Shown here one piece after another: positions 45,104 to 57,590 of a DNA stretch of 64,000 nucleotides. Made by a program: the position numbers and the translations under genes. The notes under the pieces were generated by a model. It was not told the DNA's origin. It saw only the letters and a list, made by a program, of their open reading frames with translations, and made no database searches. The stretch's first letter is position 1; each line of letters starts with the position of its first letter. Origin of the DNA: Bemisia tabaci (lineage: Eukaryota > Arthropoda > Insecta > Hemiptera > Aleyrodidae); assembly GCF_918797505.1 (NCBI RefSeq), contig NC_092794.1, positions 74,809,345 through 74,873,344 of the forward strand, in the 5' to 3' direction.

Positions 45104-45440
45104 CACTGAGAATAAATTCTCGGCGTTTTTACCAAGGTCCGTTGGTAACTTTACCATCTATATTTTTTTTACCAATTATGGGCAATGTTACCAAGGGAGA
45201 CTGGTAAGCTTACCTAAAAACCGGTATTTTTTCTGGTTTTTTCAGGTAGGAATATGTACCACTTTTATTGGTACACAATTTCCGGTAACTTTACCATTTT
45301 ATCTCGGTAATTCTACCATAGTCGATAAAAAAATGTTGGCGTTTTCACCAAGGTCCATCGGTAACTTTGCCATCTCACTATTATTGGTAATTTTACCGAG
45401 ACAGAACGATGAGATTTATTACCAATAGAACCTTATTTTA
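45104..45440. repeat. GGTAA-word segment, CACTGAG start
   Basis: CACTGAGAATAAATTCTCGG begins a stretch of GGTAACTTTACCA-type palindromic words (a dozen or more). The same segment recurs at 61531-61875 in the sister element, so it was acquired before that element spread. Confidence 0.8.
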
Positions 45441-45599
45441 CCAACCGTATTTCAAGGTATGAAATAAAATACAGAGGAGGGAAAGTAAAATAAAAATCCA
45501 ATGAAAACTCGGTGTCAGTCAACGCAATGACAAAAGTTGTAAGGATGCGAAGCGCCGATCCATGTATAGGAGGCTTTACTTCGCACCCGTGAATCAAAT

Positions 45600-45675
45600 G
45601 GCGGCCATAGCCCAGTGGAAAAGTGCTGGTCTGCCACCGTGGCGACTGGGGTTCGAATCCCCGCGGAGACTCCGG
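45600..45675 (+). pseudogene. tRNA-like segment inside the ATCGCGAT element
   Basis: GGCGGCCATAGCCCAGTGG and GGGGTTCGAATCCCCGC resemble A and B boxes of a tRNA promoter at the usual spacing; the T arm is perfectly paired. The acceptor stem does not close well. The sister copy at 62030-62106 shows changes in both boxes. A tRNA-derived SINE head carried by the DNA element. Confidence 0.6.
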
Positions 45676-46836
45676 GGATTTTACGCTCGTCCTCGTCAAA
45701 GGACCTGACGGCTGAACCTAACGGCAATCGGCTAGTAGCGTAGACCCCTTTTTTTTGGCGATTTTATCGGTGATAAAATCGCTAGGTTAGTGGAGTTGCT
45801 AATGTACAAAAAAGATGATTTGTCTGCAGTATTGTGAAAAAATTGTGTTCGATACATCAATCTCTTCGTCTTGATACGTAGAATCAGATTTTCGATGGTG
45901 TCAAGTTCAAAAATCAATCCGGCGCCCCCCATTCAAGATGGCGCCCAAAAGGGGCGCCGGGGGGTTGAAAAATTATAAACTTTCCTACAGAGTCGACTGA
46001 GGTGTCGATTTATATGTAATTTTAGTCGTAGAATCCGAATTTCACATTCAAAAAATCCTCCGACCTAAGGGGGGGCCCCAATTCCAAGATGGCGGCCAAA
46101 ATGGGCCCCTTGGCGGGAAAATGGCCGTAGATGGCTGTATATACTGTATGACATATCCGCAGATAGGTTTTCTGGGTCGGGAATAACGAATATGAGGTCA
46201 GAAATTGTGCTAGACCCTTCGGGGAGGCTCAGGGTGCCCCCCAAAATGGCCGCCGGGGGTCAAAAAATTTTGAAATTCCTTAATACCCCGAGTGGGATGT
46301 CTATTTATAGGTAATTTTGGTCGTAGAACTCGAATTTCACATTGAAACGGTCATCTAGTCTAAGGGAGGGCCCCAAAATCCAATATGGCGGCTAAAATTG
46401 ACTTCGTGGTGGGAAAATGACCATAGGTAGCTTCATACGCCGTATGAAATAGATGCCAATAGGTTTTATAGGTAGGGACTTTCAAATATAAGATAAGAAA
46501 TTGTTCTTTGCTCATCGAGAAGATGCAGGGGGTGAGGAGGAGGCCCCAAGGCCTTCTCCTCTCCCCCTCGAAGCTTAAAATCCTCCATCCAGAGGCTTTA
46601 AAATTCTGAGTAAGTAATTAAAATGAATGTCAAAACGGACATGGACAAGGAACACTTAGCCGCTGAGATAAGTTTTAGAAGAAAATAGGGTAAATCGCTA
46701 AGGAGCAATCGCGAGTTGGCAGCCCCCTTCCCCCTCTGGACTTGAAAATTTCAATGGTTTTGCCTTTTCATTATTTTCATCGGTCATGAATTCATTTTGA
46801 CGTGCCCAACTGACCATCCACACTCCGTTCTTTGCC

Positions 46837-47932
46837 ATAAATCTTAAATTGCCTAATGAAAACATGAAAAAACTTTTTAAATGTTCCTCATTTCTAGAGA
46901 ATAGGGTCTTTTCGATTATAAGAACCGCCCAATTTCTTTTGAAATGCTTAGGAAATGAATAATCAATTTATTATCAATGCAGAAGGAACAAAAATTACAA
47001 GGAATGAAAGAGTCCAATTAATTTTTCATAATTTAAGGAGCCTTTACCCTTCTAGCGTGCTCCTGTATTGAAAGGGAATTTTCTTCCCGTAAATCTGAGA
47101 TAATGATTTTTGGATTGTAGAACTATATTTGGAAATTTTGTAGGAAATTTTATAGGAAATTAAACGCCAAGTTCACGGTTAGCCAGTTTCTTGCAATATC
47201 TTCATCCTGAAAAAGTCGAAATTAGGAGTCAAGAGTTTTGTTTCTGGGTGCTGCAAGTCGGCAAAACTGCCGAAAGTTCATCACAAACTTAGTACCTAAC
47301 TTTCAGATTTTTTTTACGTATTGCGGAAGCGTGAACCAAAAATAACAGTTCCAGGTCGCGAGTTTTCCGGGATGCGGGTGCTTCCGAAAAATGTTTTATA
47401 GTTTTCAGATTATGATTCAGAATACCATATGAATGAGCAAATGGGCAAAAAAACTTCTTTTTTAGGGGCACAGACAACTTCTTCTTCAAACTAAAAATGA
47501 ATTGAGATTTTGATGCAAATATTTCATAAATTCAAGGATTATTCTAGGAGTAGCCGTAACTTTCCGAAAGTATCAATAAAACAGGCACTGCACGACAGAT
47601 CATTCAAACCTAAATTCATAGATTGAAAAAGCATTTCATACTTTAAAGCATTGAATCAACAAACAGCAAAGTTTCTAAAGTACTTTAATTAAGGGAGTTT
47701 AGAAACCCAAGATATTTCCTCTACAGCCAAAAGTGAGTAAATGAAAAATCATCGCAAAGTACTTAATCAGGCAAAAAATGTCGAATGCACAATACAAGAA
47801 GTGTTCGGCAGTATCTAAATCCCGAAAAGCTTGGCAACTGCGGCCGAAATTAGTGGTCCCAGCTGCTAAAATTCGTTAAAATTGCCCAAAGCCCGGCATA
47901 GCTATGCGTAGTTTTTGACAGTCCCTAGTAGC
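46837..47932. other. Interior of long-repeat element, no gene seen
   Basis: AT-rich; no coding signal beyond short random frames. Confidence 0.45.
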
Positions 47933-48216
47933 AGCGTTATATAAAAATTATTTAAAAAAAAAAAAAAAAAAAAATTCGTCATTAAGTAAGTTGTAAATAA
48001 CCTGTAAATAAAAATTAAATGATGTTCACATAAAATTTAAGGCCTAGTTTTCATTTTTATCTGCTTGATTAAATCTCTTTACGTAAAAAATAGGTAATAA
48101 TTAAGTAAAAAGGAAGAGAACAGGAGGAGTGAATGTCATAATTTCGTTATGATAGATAAATAAAATTTTTGTAAAAAGTACATGAAAATTACTTAAATAT
48201 TAAGTAAACCGTACCT

Positions 48217-48276
<60 letters not shown>

Positions 48277-49195
48277 ACTTCAAATAGCCCTCAAGGGATA
48301 ATCCTACGCTTTAAGTCCCATCCCCCCTCCGTCCCTATGGAACCAGTCCCAGGCAACAATTGTTTGAGACCATCAAACTCGGGTCGCCTGGCCGGAATCG
48401 AACCCGGGACCTCCCGATCATAGAGCAAGCGCTACAACCACTACACCATAGGAGGCCGACGAAATGGTAAGTATTATTTTGATAATATTTTAGGCCTAGT
48501 TTCCATTTTCATCTTCTTCATAATTTCTTGTGTAGGTAAAAAATTTGTAATGAATAAATAAAAAGGAAAAGAATAGGAAGAGTTAATGTCATAAATTATT
48601 TTTTTCATGTTTTATTCACCTAAAAGTTATTCGGAAAAGACGTAATTTTTTGCTAACATTTCAATTGACATCCATCTAAAAAATATATGAACATAAAAAA
48701 ATTCTTAAACTTTATATCTTTTCACCCGGATAAATTTGTTTCATTTTTTCAGGTCATATTTACATGAAATTTATTTGGAAATTGCGTAATTTTTACGCTA
48801 AAATTTCAATTAATATTGATTTAAAATGTGTATGAATATTACGTAAATTTTTTTAAAAATTTAAAAGTAATTCCTTACATAAATTTCTTTTTTTCCCTAT
48901 TTTCATTATCTAAAAATTATATGCAAATTAAGTAATCCTTATGCTAATGTTTCAATTAATATTGATTTAAAAATATTATGAATATTATATAAAAAAACTT
49001 TAAAATTTATATCTTTTTGCTTACATAAATTATTCCTTTTTTGTATGTTTTTTTAAATAACATTTACGGTTTTTTAGTGTCAATAATTCTTCAACAAATT
49101 CTTATATAAATATTATGTTTTTTTTATATAATTAACCACTTTATACATTCTTTACATTAACTTTATGTAATTTTTATATAACGCTGCTACTAGGG
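47933..49195. mobile_element. TTATATAA-word element, CCCTAGTAGCAGC ends
   Basis: CCCTAGTAGCAGCGTTATAT and ATATAACGCTGCTACTAGGG, a perfect inverted repeat of at least 27 bp flanked by GT (2-bp duplication). Words such as TTACGTAAAA, TTACATAAATTT and AATATTATGAATATTA recur throughout. A tRNA-derived SINE is nested at 48219-48457, apparently inside a local duplication (AGGCCTAGTTT at 48040 and 48491). Confidence 0.88.
48219..48457 (-). mobile_element. tRNA-derived SINE
   Basis: Read on the minus strand: a tRNA-like head GGCCTCCTATGGTGTAGTGG (A box), GTCCCGGGTTCGATTCCGGC (B box), a short body with GCCTGGGACTGGTTCC, then a poly-A tail of about 55 (T run 48219-48273). The head outline resembles glutamate or aspartate tRNAs. 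The tail is very long and uninterrupted, which suggests a young insertion. The target duplication is unclear. Confidence 0.88.
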
Positions 49196-49539
49196 GTGTT
49201 ACCGAATTTTGGCCGCAGAGATCAAAAATCTCGGCTCCAGTGGCCGAGTTTTTCGGAAAGTGTATGTTACCGAAAATGTTTTGCCGCATGGGCAATTTTC
49301 CATAAGTAAAATAAAATTAAGACGGAAATGTACGCCCCAAAAAAAATCCTAAACATTTAAAATTGAATTTAAAATTTTTTTGTAAAAGCAACCAAAATAT
49401 ATAAATATAAATTTGAATAGATATAACTCCCTTTAAACACATTAAAATAAATTAAGTTACATTTCACTGACCAGAATGAAAATTTAATTGACTTATAAGA
49501 CAGAAAAATAACGCCTCTCTGTCGTGTAAAGAGTCACTA

Positions 49540-50415
49540 TGTGTCAATGTACATTGTTGTACTTTCTCCTTCATCTTCGTATTCTTCTTCAAGGTCGAAT
49601 TTTTCGCAGAACTCTAGAGTACCCAAAGGTAATCCAGAGTTGTTCGTATTAAAGGCACTTGAAGGCGAAGTCGCCTTTGCACATCACGGTACACTTGAAA
49701 CCGTGCGTCCGACAAGTGTAAGGTGGTGCGCAACTTTTTTGTGCACATTTGCACAGACATAGCTCCATTGCTCCATAGCTCTGGAACACATGCACTAAAC
49801 AATTTTTCTTAGGATATCATATTGACTGACAATGAGTTTCTTATGGACAAAATCTGTTTTTTTTTTTGAGTTTAAGAAACGTTGTTTTGATAGCGTTTAG
49901 TTCCAGTTTAAAAAAAAAAAAAGATAGTGAAGCAACGTTTGTTTAACTGCAAAAAACAGATTTTAAGTACAATCCGCAAGAATTTAACGCAAAAAACCAA
50001 GTGTTGTTGACAAGAAACGACGCTCCAAGTCAAAATAATATTTCAAGAAAAAATGTTTTGAGTGTGGCCCAGTGCATACGACTTAACTGACTTTTTCTCC
50101 AGTATTTTTCCTGCCACAACCCAAATCTGGATTACAATGCCAGGGGCTGCCTAACTTGATGCAAAATATGGACGCCTGAAGGTGAGCTCTAAGAAACACA
50201 GAGTCCGTCTAGTCAATGGCAGGTTTTCGTCCTAGTATTGTTTCTTCGAGAAAATCCACTACATTGCTTCTTTTAAATCTTTAAGAGCTGCTTTTGGGGC
50301 ACATCGTTGACGTACCAACTCCTCTAGGTGTTGTCTAACCTCTTCGGCCAGAGAAAATCCGGAGCCCAACTTCGCGAGAGTTTCCAACACGTCATTGCTT
50401 GCATTATTCATTAAG
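49540..50415 (-). pseudogene. Decayed gene with cysteine-rich (CXC-like) tail, in 5.9-kb element
   Basis: Minus-strand fragments in different frames. LETLAKLGSGFSLAEEV, LEELVRQRCAPKAAL and a stop-interrupted LPLTRRTLCFLELTFR occur at about 50415-50190. A cysteine cluster CLCKCAQKSC and TCRTHGFKCTVMC occurs at about 49772-49680. An acidic end, FDLEEEYEDEGEST, stops near 49540. The order leucine-rich helix, LPPT-like block, Cys cluster, acidic end resembles a family of uncharacterised arthropod and cnidarian proteins with a CXC-type tail. The same family seems present in the 7.5-kb element (57188-57590). I recognise the pattern from memory; a profile search would be decisive. Confidence 0.5.
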
Positions 50416-51932
50416 GTTTTCTACCTTGTCAGTTAACCTTTACTTATGAAAGATCCGGTGATATCGGCACCTGAAGGAGCGTGTAATTCAAGAAGAGAGG
50501 AAGCTTTCATAAGACGGGGTACGTTTCAAAGTGGGATGAGATCGAGGAACTTTTCTTCCCTTAAGCAAGACACATTCCTACTTGAGATGTAAGCTTAGGA
50601 ATCCGCTTGCAAAGAACGGAGTGTGCATGGTCAGTTGGGCACGTCAAAATGAATTCATGACCGATGAAAATAATGAAAAGGCAAAACCATTGAAATTTTC
50701 AAGTCCAGAGGGGGAAGGGGGCTGCCAACTCGCGATTGCTCCTTAGCGATTTACCCTATTTTCTTCTAAAACTTATCTCAGCGGCTAAGTGTTCCTTGTC
50801 CATGTCCGTTTTGACATTCATTTTAATTACTTACTCAGAATTTTAAAGCCTCTGGATGGAGGATTTTAAGCTTCGAGGGGGAGAGGAGAAGGCCTTGGGG
50901 CCTCCTCCTCACCCCCTGCATCTTCTCGATGAGCAAAGAACAATTTCTTATCTTATATTTGAAAGTCCCTACCTATAAAACCTATTGCATCTATTTCATA
51001 CGGCGTATGAAGCTACCTATGGTCATTTTCCCACCACGAAGTCAATTTTAGCCGCCATATTGGATTTTGGGGCCCTCCCTTAGACTAGATGACCGTTTCA
51101 ATGTGAAATTCGAGTTCTACGACCAAAATTACCTATAAATAGACATCCCACTCGGGGTATTAAGGAATTTCAAAATTTTTTGACCCCGGCGGCCATTTTG
51201 GGGGGCACCCTGAGCCTCCCCGAAGGGTCTAGCACAATTTCTGACCTCATATTCGTTATTCCCGACCCAGAAAACCTATCTGCGGATATGTCATACAGTA
51301 TATACAGCCATCTACGGCCATTTTCCCGCCAAGGGGCCCATTTTGGCCGCCATCTTGGAATTGGGGCCCCCCCTTAGGTCGGAGGATTTTTTGAATGTGA
51401 AATTCGGATTCTACGACTAAAATTACATATAAATCGACACCTCAGTCGACTCTGTAGGAAAGTTTATAATTTTTCAACCCCCCGGCGCCCCTTTTGGGCG
51501 CCATCTTGAATGGGGGCGCCGGATTGATTTTTGAACTTGACACCATCGAAAATCTGATTCTACGTATCAAGACGAAGAGATTGATGTATCGAACACAATT
51601 TTTTCACAATACTGCAGACAAATGTACACAAGCAACTGTACTAGGTCATCAGCATCTGAGCGATTATTTTCGCGATAAAATCGCAATTTTTTCGGGCCGA
51701 TAAAATCGCAATAAAATCGCGAACAGATCGAGGATAATCGCTCAGATGTTGATGATCCTAGCGATTTTATCGCCGACAAAATCGAGGATAATCGCGATTT
51801 TTCCGTTGAAAAATGCTACTTGGGAATGAGATAGTAGGTGAAGAATTTCAATGGTGATGGTGAGACATCAAAACAGTGTAGTGGTGCATTAAGTTGGGCT
51901 GCAGCAAGATATTAGTTAAAAACAAAACTCAC

Positions 51933-52092
51933 CTATCAATAACAAACGAACATAGCTAATGACTCCGGATAAATGCTGACAAACTCGAGCACGTTCCTCC
52001 TCTGTCCAGTGGGCAGTAGGTTGAGTTACTCCAGCTTGATATTTGGCCCAGTTCAAGACAGCACGCCATACATCTTCTTCCTCCAAAGCTAG
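51933..52092 (-). CDS. BTB-BACK-TLDc gene, BACK domain exon 2
   Basis: Acceptor gcaagcag at 52094-52093, donor GTGAGT at 51932, 53 codons plus one base. An AG three bases upstream would add one glutamine; the phase is the same, so the choice is uncertain. It encodes LALEEEDVWRAVLNWAKYQA, GVTQPTAHWTEEER and CQHLSGVISYVRLLLI, the BACK helical repeat with its E-x-D-V-W motif. The 44669-51824 element ends 108 bp away in the downstream intron. Confidence 0.93.
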
Positions 52093-52414
52093 CTGCTTGC
52101 AAACATTTAGTAACATTAGATATTATGTATAAGGACAAAGGCTATCCCAAAAATGATGCAACAGTTTATCTTCTGAGCAAACTAAAGCAGATATTAAAAT
52201 TCAGTTTCCAAAGTTATAGATGTTACTTTGAATTTGGACTGTGTGTAGATGTACCTACAACCAGACAAAAAATACAAATTTCATCCTAAGTGTATATTTG
52301 ATGCTATTCTCTCCAGGTATATTCTGAAATATCAATTTCATGTGTTAGTAACACCCTGAGTACAGCAAAAAACACGCTTTCAATTAAGGAAAACAGGTTT
52401 AATAAGTCAGTTTA
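52093..52414. other. Intron sequence, no gene
   Basis: Start of the 8.7-kb intron between exons at 52092 and 60787; no features recognised. Confidence 0.5.
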
Positions 52415-52471
52415 ATTTTGTACTACCTTTTTGTGACCCCTACTTTCTAAATGTTTAAATTCTGTACTATA
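52415..52471 (+). repeat. Left part of a split retroposon 3' end
   Basis: TTTTTGTGACCCCTACTTTC and AATGTTTAAATTCTGTACTA match 60310-60360. The sequence continues at 59952 after the 7.5-kb element (TTTCGATCTTTCCTCTAAGG), ending with AATAAACGTATCTACCAACC. Together they are one repeat cut by the insertion. Confidence 0.85.
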
Positions 52472-54493
52472 CAGGGTGTTTCAGACCACCCGTACCAGGC
52501 CTTTTCTCGGTTGTTTTAGGTCGTACGAAGTCGGAGACCGCGGGGTGGAATGGGGAATTGACGCCAAGGAATCTGAATTTCGTGGTCCGCAAACCCCCCA
52601 CCCCCCCCTTGGGGGGGTAAAGGGGGGGGGGGTCACGATGTTAAAAGTCACGGTTCCCGACCGAATTGCGGATTAATCGCATCAGAATTGAAAAGCATGG
52701 AAAATTTCACGTGAAATTGACCCCTAAAAATCCATAATCGGCCTATCCAAGGACCAAAAATGACCCCCTAAAGAGGGGCCAGTACCCCCCTCGATAATTC
52801 CTCTTTGGTCTCAATATTGACGTAGATTCTCCAGAAAAAGATTTTTTCCCACGAAATTGACCCCGAAAAATCCAAATTTCATGGTCCCGAAGCTCCTCCA
52901 TCCCCCCTTGGAGGATAAACGGGGGGCCCAATTTTAAAAATCGGGGCTCCTTTCCGAATCGCAAATTGATTGCATCCAAATTGAGGAGCAGAACACATTT
53001 ACATCTTAAGTGACCCCCAAGAGTTCTAATTGACCCCCCTGAACGGCAGAAATTAACCCCACGAAGAGGGGGGCTTCGCCCTCTCCGAATATTTCTCAAG
53101 ATTCCTCTTTGGTCGCAAAATTGACGTCGATTCTCCAGAAAAAGACGGTTTCTTCCCAAAAAGACGGGTAGCGGAGCTTAGGGACCATGAAATTCGGAGT
53201 CCTCGAGGTCGATTACCTGGTCCACCGTCTTAATCTGGAGAATCGACGTCAATTTTGCGACCTAAGAGGAATCTTGAGAAACTTTTGGAGGGGGCGAAGC
53301 CCCCCTCTTCGGGGGGTTAATTTCTGCCGTTCAGGGGGTCAATTAGAACTCTTGGGGGTCACTTAAGATGTAAATGTGTTCTGCTCCTCAATTTGGATGC
53401 GGAAAGGAGCCCTGATTTTTAAAATTGGGCCCCCCGTTTATCCCCCAAGGGGGCTAGAGGAGCTTCGGGACCATGAAAGAGCCGTATGCAAAAACGACAT
53501 TTTTCGCCCCCTCACTAAAACTTATACAAACTTCGTCTATCAGTTCCTAATACTGGAGCGCTTCTTTCCCCAAATTTTCAGACCCCCAAAAAATTTTGGA
53601 GGGGGCGCTAGGGGGGGGTGGAAGTCAAAACCTGTGAACCTCGATATCTTTCGAACGAAACAAGATATTGAGGCCCGGTTTGGACGAAAAATCGTCTAAT
53701 ATTGCATACTTTAAGATTCTAAAGTTCAAAATCCCTAAATTAAATTTTTAACTTAACTTATGTGCTTTTTCTCAGTTTTTGAGGAAAAACAATTTCTTTT
53801 AAACACACTAAACTGAAAAAGCACAATTTTGTATTTGAACCAAAACCAGTTTTTTAAATTGCTCGTCTTTTTCCGCATCCAACGAGTGGGCGTATAAGCT
53901 GGAGAACCGAACGGTCCCGGAGTTATGATCGATTGAAGTTTCCGCTCAACGCGCGCCGACCGATTTTCGCGCGCAAAAAAGTCGGATTTGACTGTTGAGT
54001 AGAATCAAATAAGTTTTGCTCTACCATGTCTGTCGACTTTTTAGCAATTCAAAATGGAAAAATCTGACCTTTTTTTTAAATTTGTTCAAAATTTTACGCT
54101 TAATCAGATCCCAACATCGTTTTAGGCAGTTTTTTGCCATTTAATATCAGAATTTTGGCCCTAAACAGCTGAAATGTCCTGCAACGTAGCCTGTCTCCGG
54201 CTCAAGTGCGCAACTTTAACGCTACATAACCATCATCTTGCATCTAAATACTTCCACTTCTGCTGTAAATTCACACTCAACTTGTACCTAACTTATTATT
54301 TTCAGTTATATTCATCCAAATAAGTGAAAATATTGACCGTCTTTGCGTCAAGCAGCCTTGTCTGCGGAAATCGCGTCCTGTACCGTAGCCCCCTTTTTTC
54401 AGCATCATTTCGTCCGTTAGAGTGCAGCACTTATGAACTTTGTTTACTTTTTTTGCGTTATCGTGACTATCACACGCTGATGTCGAGCAGAGG

Positions 54494-57187
54494 AAAAAAA
54501 CCCGCAGTGAAACAGTAAATTTTGACCGTTTTTTATGAGTTTCTAGGTTTAACGACCATCTAGGATGTCCTTACCGTATACCTACCTTTTTAATGCAGAA
54601 ATCACTTCAAACTCTCGAATTTTGGTATTTTTTGATACGCTCTGATATCTTAACCTCAAATCCAGAATTTCAACCACATGCGTGAATATGCCCGAGCACC
54701 ATTGCCAATAATCACACGATTTGTCCGCACCGTAGCCGTCCGTACCGTAGCCCGTAGCCGTCCGGTATCGTAGCCCGTAGCTGACGCGGTAAGTACGGAC
54801 AAAATGCGAAAGTCATCCAAAAATCGGTGCGCTGTTTGATAGATCATCCCACTTTACTTTATTTTATCTATCACCAAAATTTGGAATTTAAAAAAAAAAG
54901 AGAGACGTATTTTTTTTTAGCACGACGCGACTTAGAAGAAGGAGGCTTTTTTTTTCGATGATTGCATGAGGATCGCCATCTTTTTATTTTTTTCATTTTG
55001 TCTTTTGGAACTTTGAGTCCTCTTTTTCGTCTGAAGTTCATAGCAATTTATTCGTTTAATATTTATTCGTTAATATCTAACTTATTTTTTTCTTATTGTC
55101 CTTTAAATATTTATTTAAGGTGATTTGTGACCACACTTTCGATAAATTTACCTTTTTGTTTTCTTTCTTATTTTGTAAAAGTGCACCTAAAACGTTCTAA
55201 CGTTGTCAAGCTTGTTTTAAAAACTCAGCTTCTAAGATTTGTCCCTAATTATTTAATGCGTTTACTTTAAAATAAAAGCAGTTCATTATTTTTGAAAAAC
55301 TGATTAACTTACTCTTTTTACCTTTATTGCCTGTAATTATTTATAAAAGTGGCACTTATAAGCTAGATATGCTATAACTTAGCAGTTTATTCCCCAATGA
55401 ATTTCAGTTCTTTATAATTCGGCCCTTGCATACAGTAATATTTACGAATGCCTCTTCGTCCTTACCGTAGCCCGTTTGTGTACCGTAACGTTATTGTCCT
55501 GTACCGTAGACCAGTAAAAAATTGTACATTTGTAGCTTTAAAAAGAGCAAATCTGTAAAAATTCTTTAAAAAAGTTGTCTACCACATTTTCTAAGTTAGT
55601 TCTAAAGAAATTAATTAAAATTAAGCGTTTAATTACATTTCCTGGCTTTTTTAGGAGAAAAATGATGGCGCAAAATTTCTAGAAATCGGACTTTAGAGCA
55701 ATTTGGGGCTAAATTTTGAAAGTAAAAACTTTGAAGGATATTTTGTTTTATTCTTCTACAAGAATATAGCTCTATGAGTGCAAAAAAACTTAAAACGGTA
55801 TTATATCGCACGTATTGATAGGAAAACAAGCCTGTTTAGTTGGTCTACGGTACGGACAAAAAATTTAACTTCCAGTGATATAAGAGGCCAAAAAAAAATT
55901 TCTGTTGAAAACGAAGATTGACCACTTAGTCCAGGCATTATAGGAAAAATAGAAAAAAAAATTTATATATAAGGTTTCATGTGCCCAAGTTGTTCATTGG
56001 GGTGCCAGGGACTCCCAGCAAAAAGTCCCCAAGAATCCCCTGTACGCTCGACCCCTCGACCCCCCAAAACCCCCAAAAAATCGACCTTTCCTCGGTTTTT
56101 CGTAAATATCTCAAAAAGAATTGGTTTTAGCGAAAAATGAGTTATCTAGTGAATAAAAGTTCATAAAATTTCCAATAAAAATGACTTCTATGAATTTTTT
56201 TGTAAAACGACTTTGAACCCCTCAAAATGGCCGCCGAAAAAACGGGCATTCACGGAAATTTCAGTTTTTTCCCGAAAATGCCCATTTTTCTTTGAAACGG
56301 CTGCTCGCATGTAAAAGTTAATGGCGGATTCTGAAAGAGCGTTGAATTTCACATCAGAAATGATTAACATCGATCATTTTAGACTCACAGTCGATCTACG
56401 GAAATACGATATATCGAAGCTCTTCCGCCCGGGCCTAACAAATCAAGTACTGGGTAGTTACTCATTTAAGTTTACGGTTCTGCTGGAGCAAGGAAGCGTT
56501 CAATTATCGCGTAATGCATCTGAAGAGGGAGGAGAGTCGGGATTCTCTCATCCAGAAAACAGAAATTGTGCATTGAGAGTTGGGGGGGGGGGGGGGCTGA
56601 AAAATAGAAATAGAGCATTACTTTATAATTAAATGATTCCTCTTTTTCACTTCGATTTGTCTCTAGTAAAGCAATAAAACACATTTTTAAATGTTCACTT
56701 TTTCACTTCGATACCTCCAGCTCCAGTACAGATGGTTGTAAGCGGGGGGAGGGGAGACTCAGATTTTTTGAATGATTATCTTTTTAAGCGTAATGTGTTC
56801 ATGTACTACTTTGAGCTTGAATAGAGTCAATTATAAAACCGTGCTAAAGAACAAATGATCAGTATATTAATCACAAATAATATTTTCGATTTGTTTCACT
56901 TAATAATCATTGTGAAGCAGTGTATTCTAATTAATTACAATTACTTATTCGAGAGCAAGTGGTTGCCCAATAACTTTTTTGAAGGAATGTCCAGCTGTAA
57001 AACTTAGAGAAAAGTCTTAAAATAATCGTCGTCTTTTTGGCCTAAGTGCGTAATTGCTTACAACTTTTTCTCTCTTCTTTTCCATCTCTTTTTCTTGTTT
57101 ATCTTCTTCTCCTTCTTCTTCCGCCTTATTGCCGCTCAATTCTAGTGTTGCCCTCGCGTCATCCGTATTGACCTTTTCTTCTTCTTC
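54494..57187. other. Interior of 7.5-kb element, left part
   Basis: AT-rich with a GTAGCC/GTACCGTAGCCC cluster at 54727-54785 and singles near 55462, 55485 and 55505. The 56581-56597 G run is followed by purine-rich sequence. No gene is recognised on either strand here. Confidence 0.5.
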
Positions 57188-57590
57188 TTACTCGTCTGTA
57201 TTAAGCACAAGCGAGTTATCACACGAGATGCCGTTGCAATGCAAGCAAACGTTCGAACATTTCAGGCCTGTGTTTCTACAACCGCACGATTTTCTGCAAC
57301 CCTTAACACAGCCACAGAAAATTGCGTCCAAAACTTGTTTAGGTGCAGGCCCTAAAGTGGTTCGTACAGAGTAAGCTGCGGATCCAATTTCCACCCCCAA
57401 TTTAAAGGCGAGAGTGCATTACCGAGCCACGTTTGAATTTGAAGGAATGCTCTAAAACCGTGCAATTTGGTGGCATCTTCTGTCGGCGGTAGAATTTCGA
57501 GACTACTTGTTTTAGCCGTGACTGCACCTTTTTTAAACCTGATGAAACGATGTTCGTTCAAACTTTCGATATTTTTATTTGCATGATAAA
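57188..57590 (-). pseudogene. Decayed gene with cysteine-rich (CXC-like) tail, in 7.5-kb element
   Basis: Minus strand, two overlapping frames joined by a frameshift near 57380. First, NIESLNEHRFIRFKKG, LEILPPTEDATKLHGF and WLGNALSPLNWGWKL. Then PAPKQVLDAIFCGC, KSCGCRNTGLKC and SNVCLHCNGISC, ending at a stop at 57188. The order RF-x-F-K, LPPT, W-G-W, PAP, CXC cluster is the C-terminal end of a large family of uncharacterised animal proteins; this is my recognition, not a search. The N-terminal part is not found. Antisense to nothing known; it has the same strand as the host gene but no splice context. Confidence 0.65.

Larger units (their letters stand above)
45787..51645. mobile_element. 5.9-kb element with ~1.04-kb inverted repeats
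   Basis: Arms at about 45787-46836 and 50608-51645 are inverted over their full length: TTTGTCTGCAGTATTGTGAA near the left end, and CACTCCGTTCTTTGC at the inner edge. CTAG occurs at both outer borders and may be the duplication or part of the ends. The arms carry blocks of the form CCAAGATGGCGGCCAAAATG. The interior holds a decayed minus-strand gene (49540-50415) and a nested CCCTAGTAGC element (47933-49195). Confidence 0.88.
44669..51824. mobile_element. ATCGCGAT-word element, CCCAAGTAGCA ends, interrupted copy
   Basis: Left CCCAAATAGCAGTGATCGCG, right ATCGCGATTTTTCCGTTGAA followed by AAATGCTACTTGGG; flanking AA on both sides is a 2-bp duplication. The left subterminal 300 bp consists of repeated ATCGCGATAAATTGCGATTT words. 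It then holds a GGTAA-word segment (45104-45440) and a tRNA-like segment (45600). The 5.9-kb insertion at 45787-51645 is absent from the sister copy at 61198-62269. Confidence 0.85.

Noticed and set aside
52743..53699. 138- and 107-codon frames
   Set aside because: Lie in palindromic arms of the 7.5-kb element and reappear mirrored at 58744-59649.
57054..57374. Serine-rich plus-strand frame
   Set aside because: Antisense of the cysteine-rich gene remnant.
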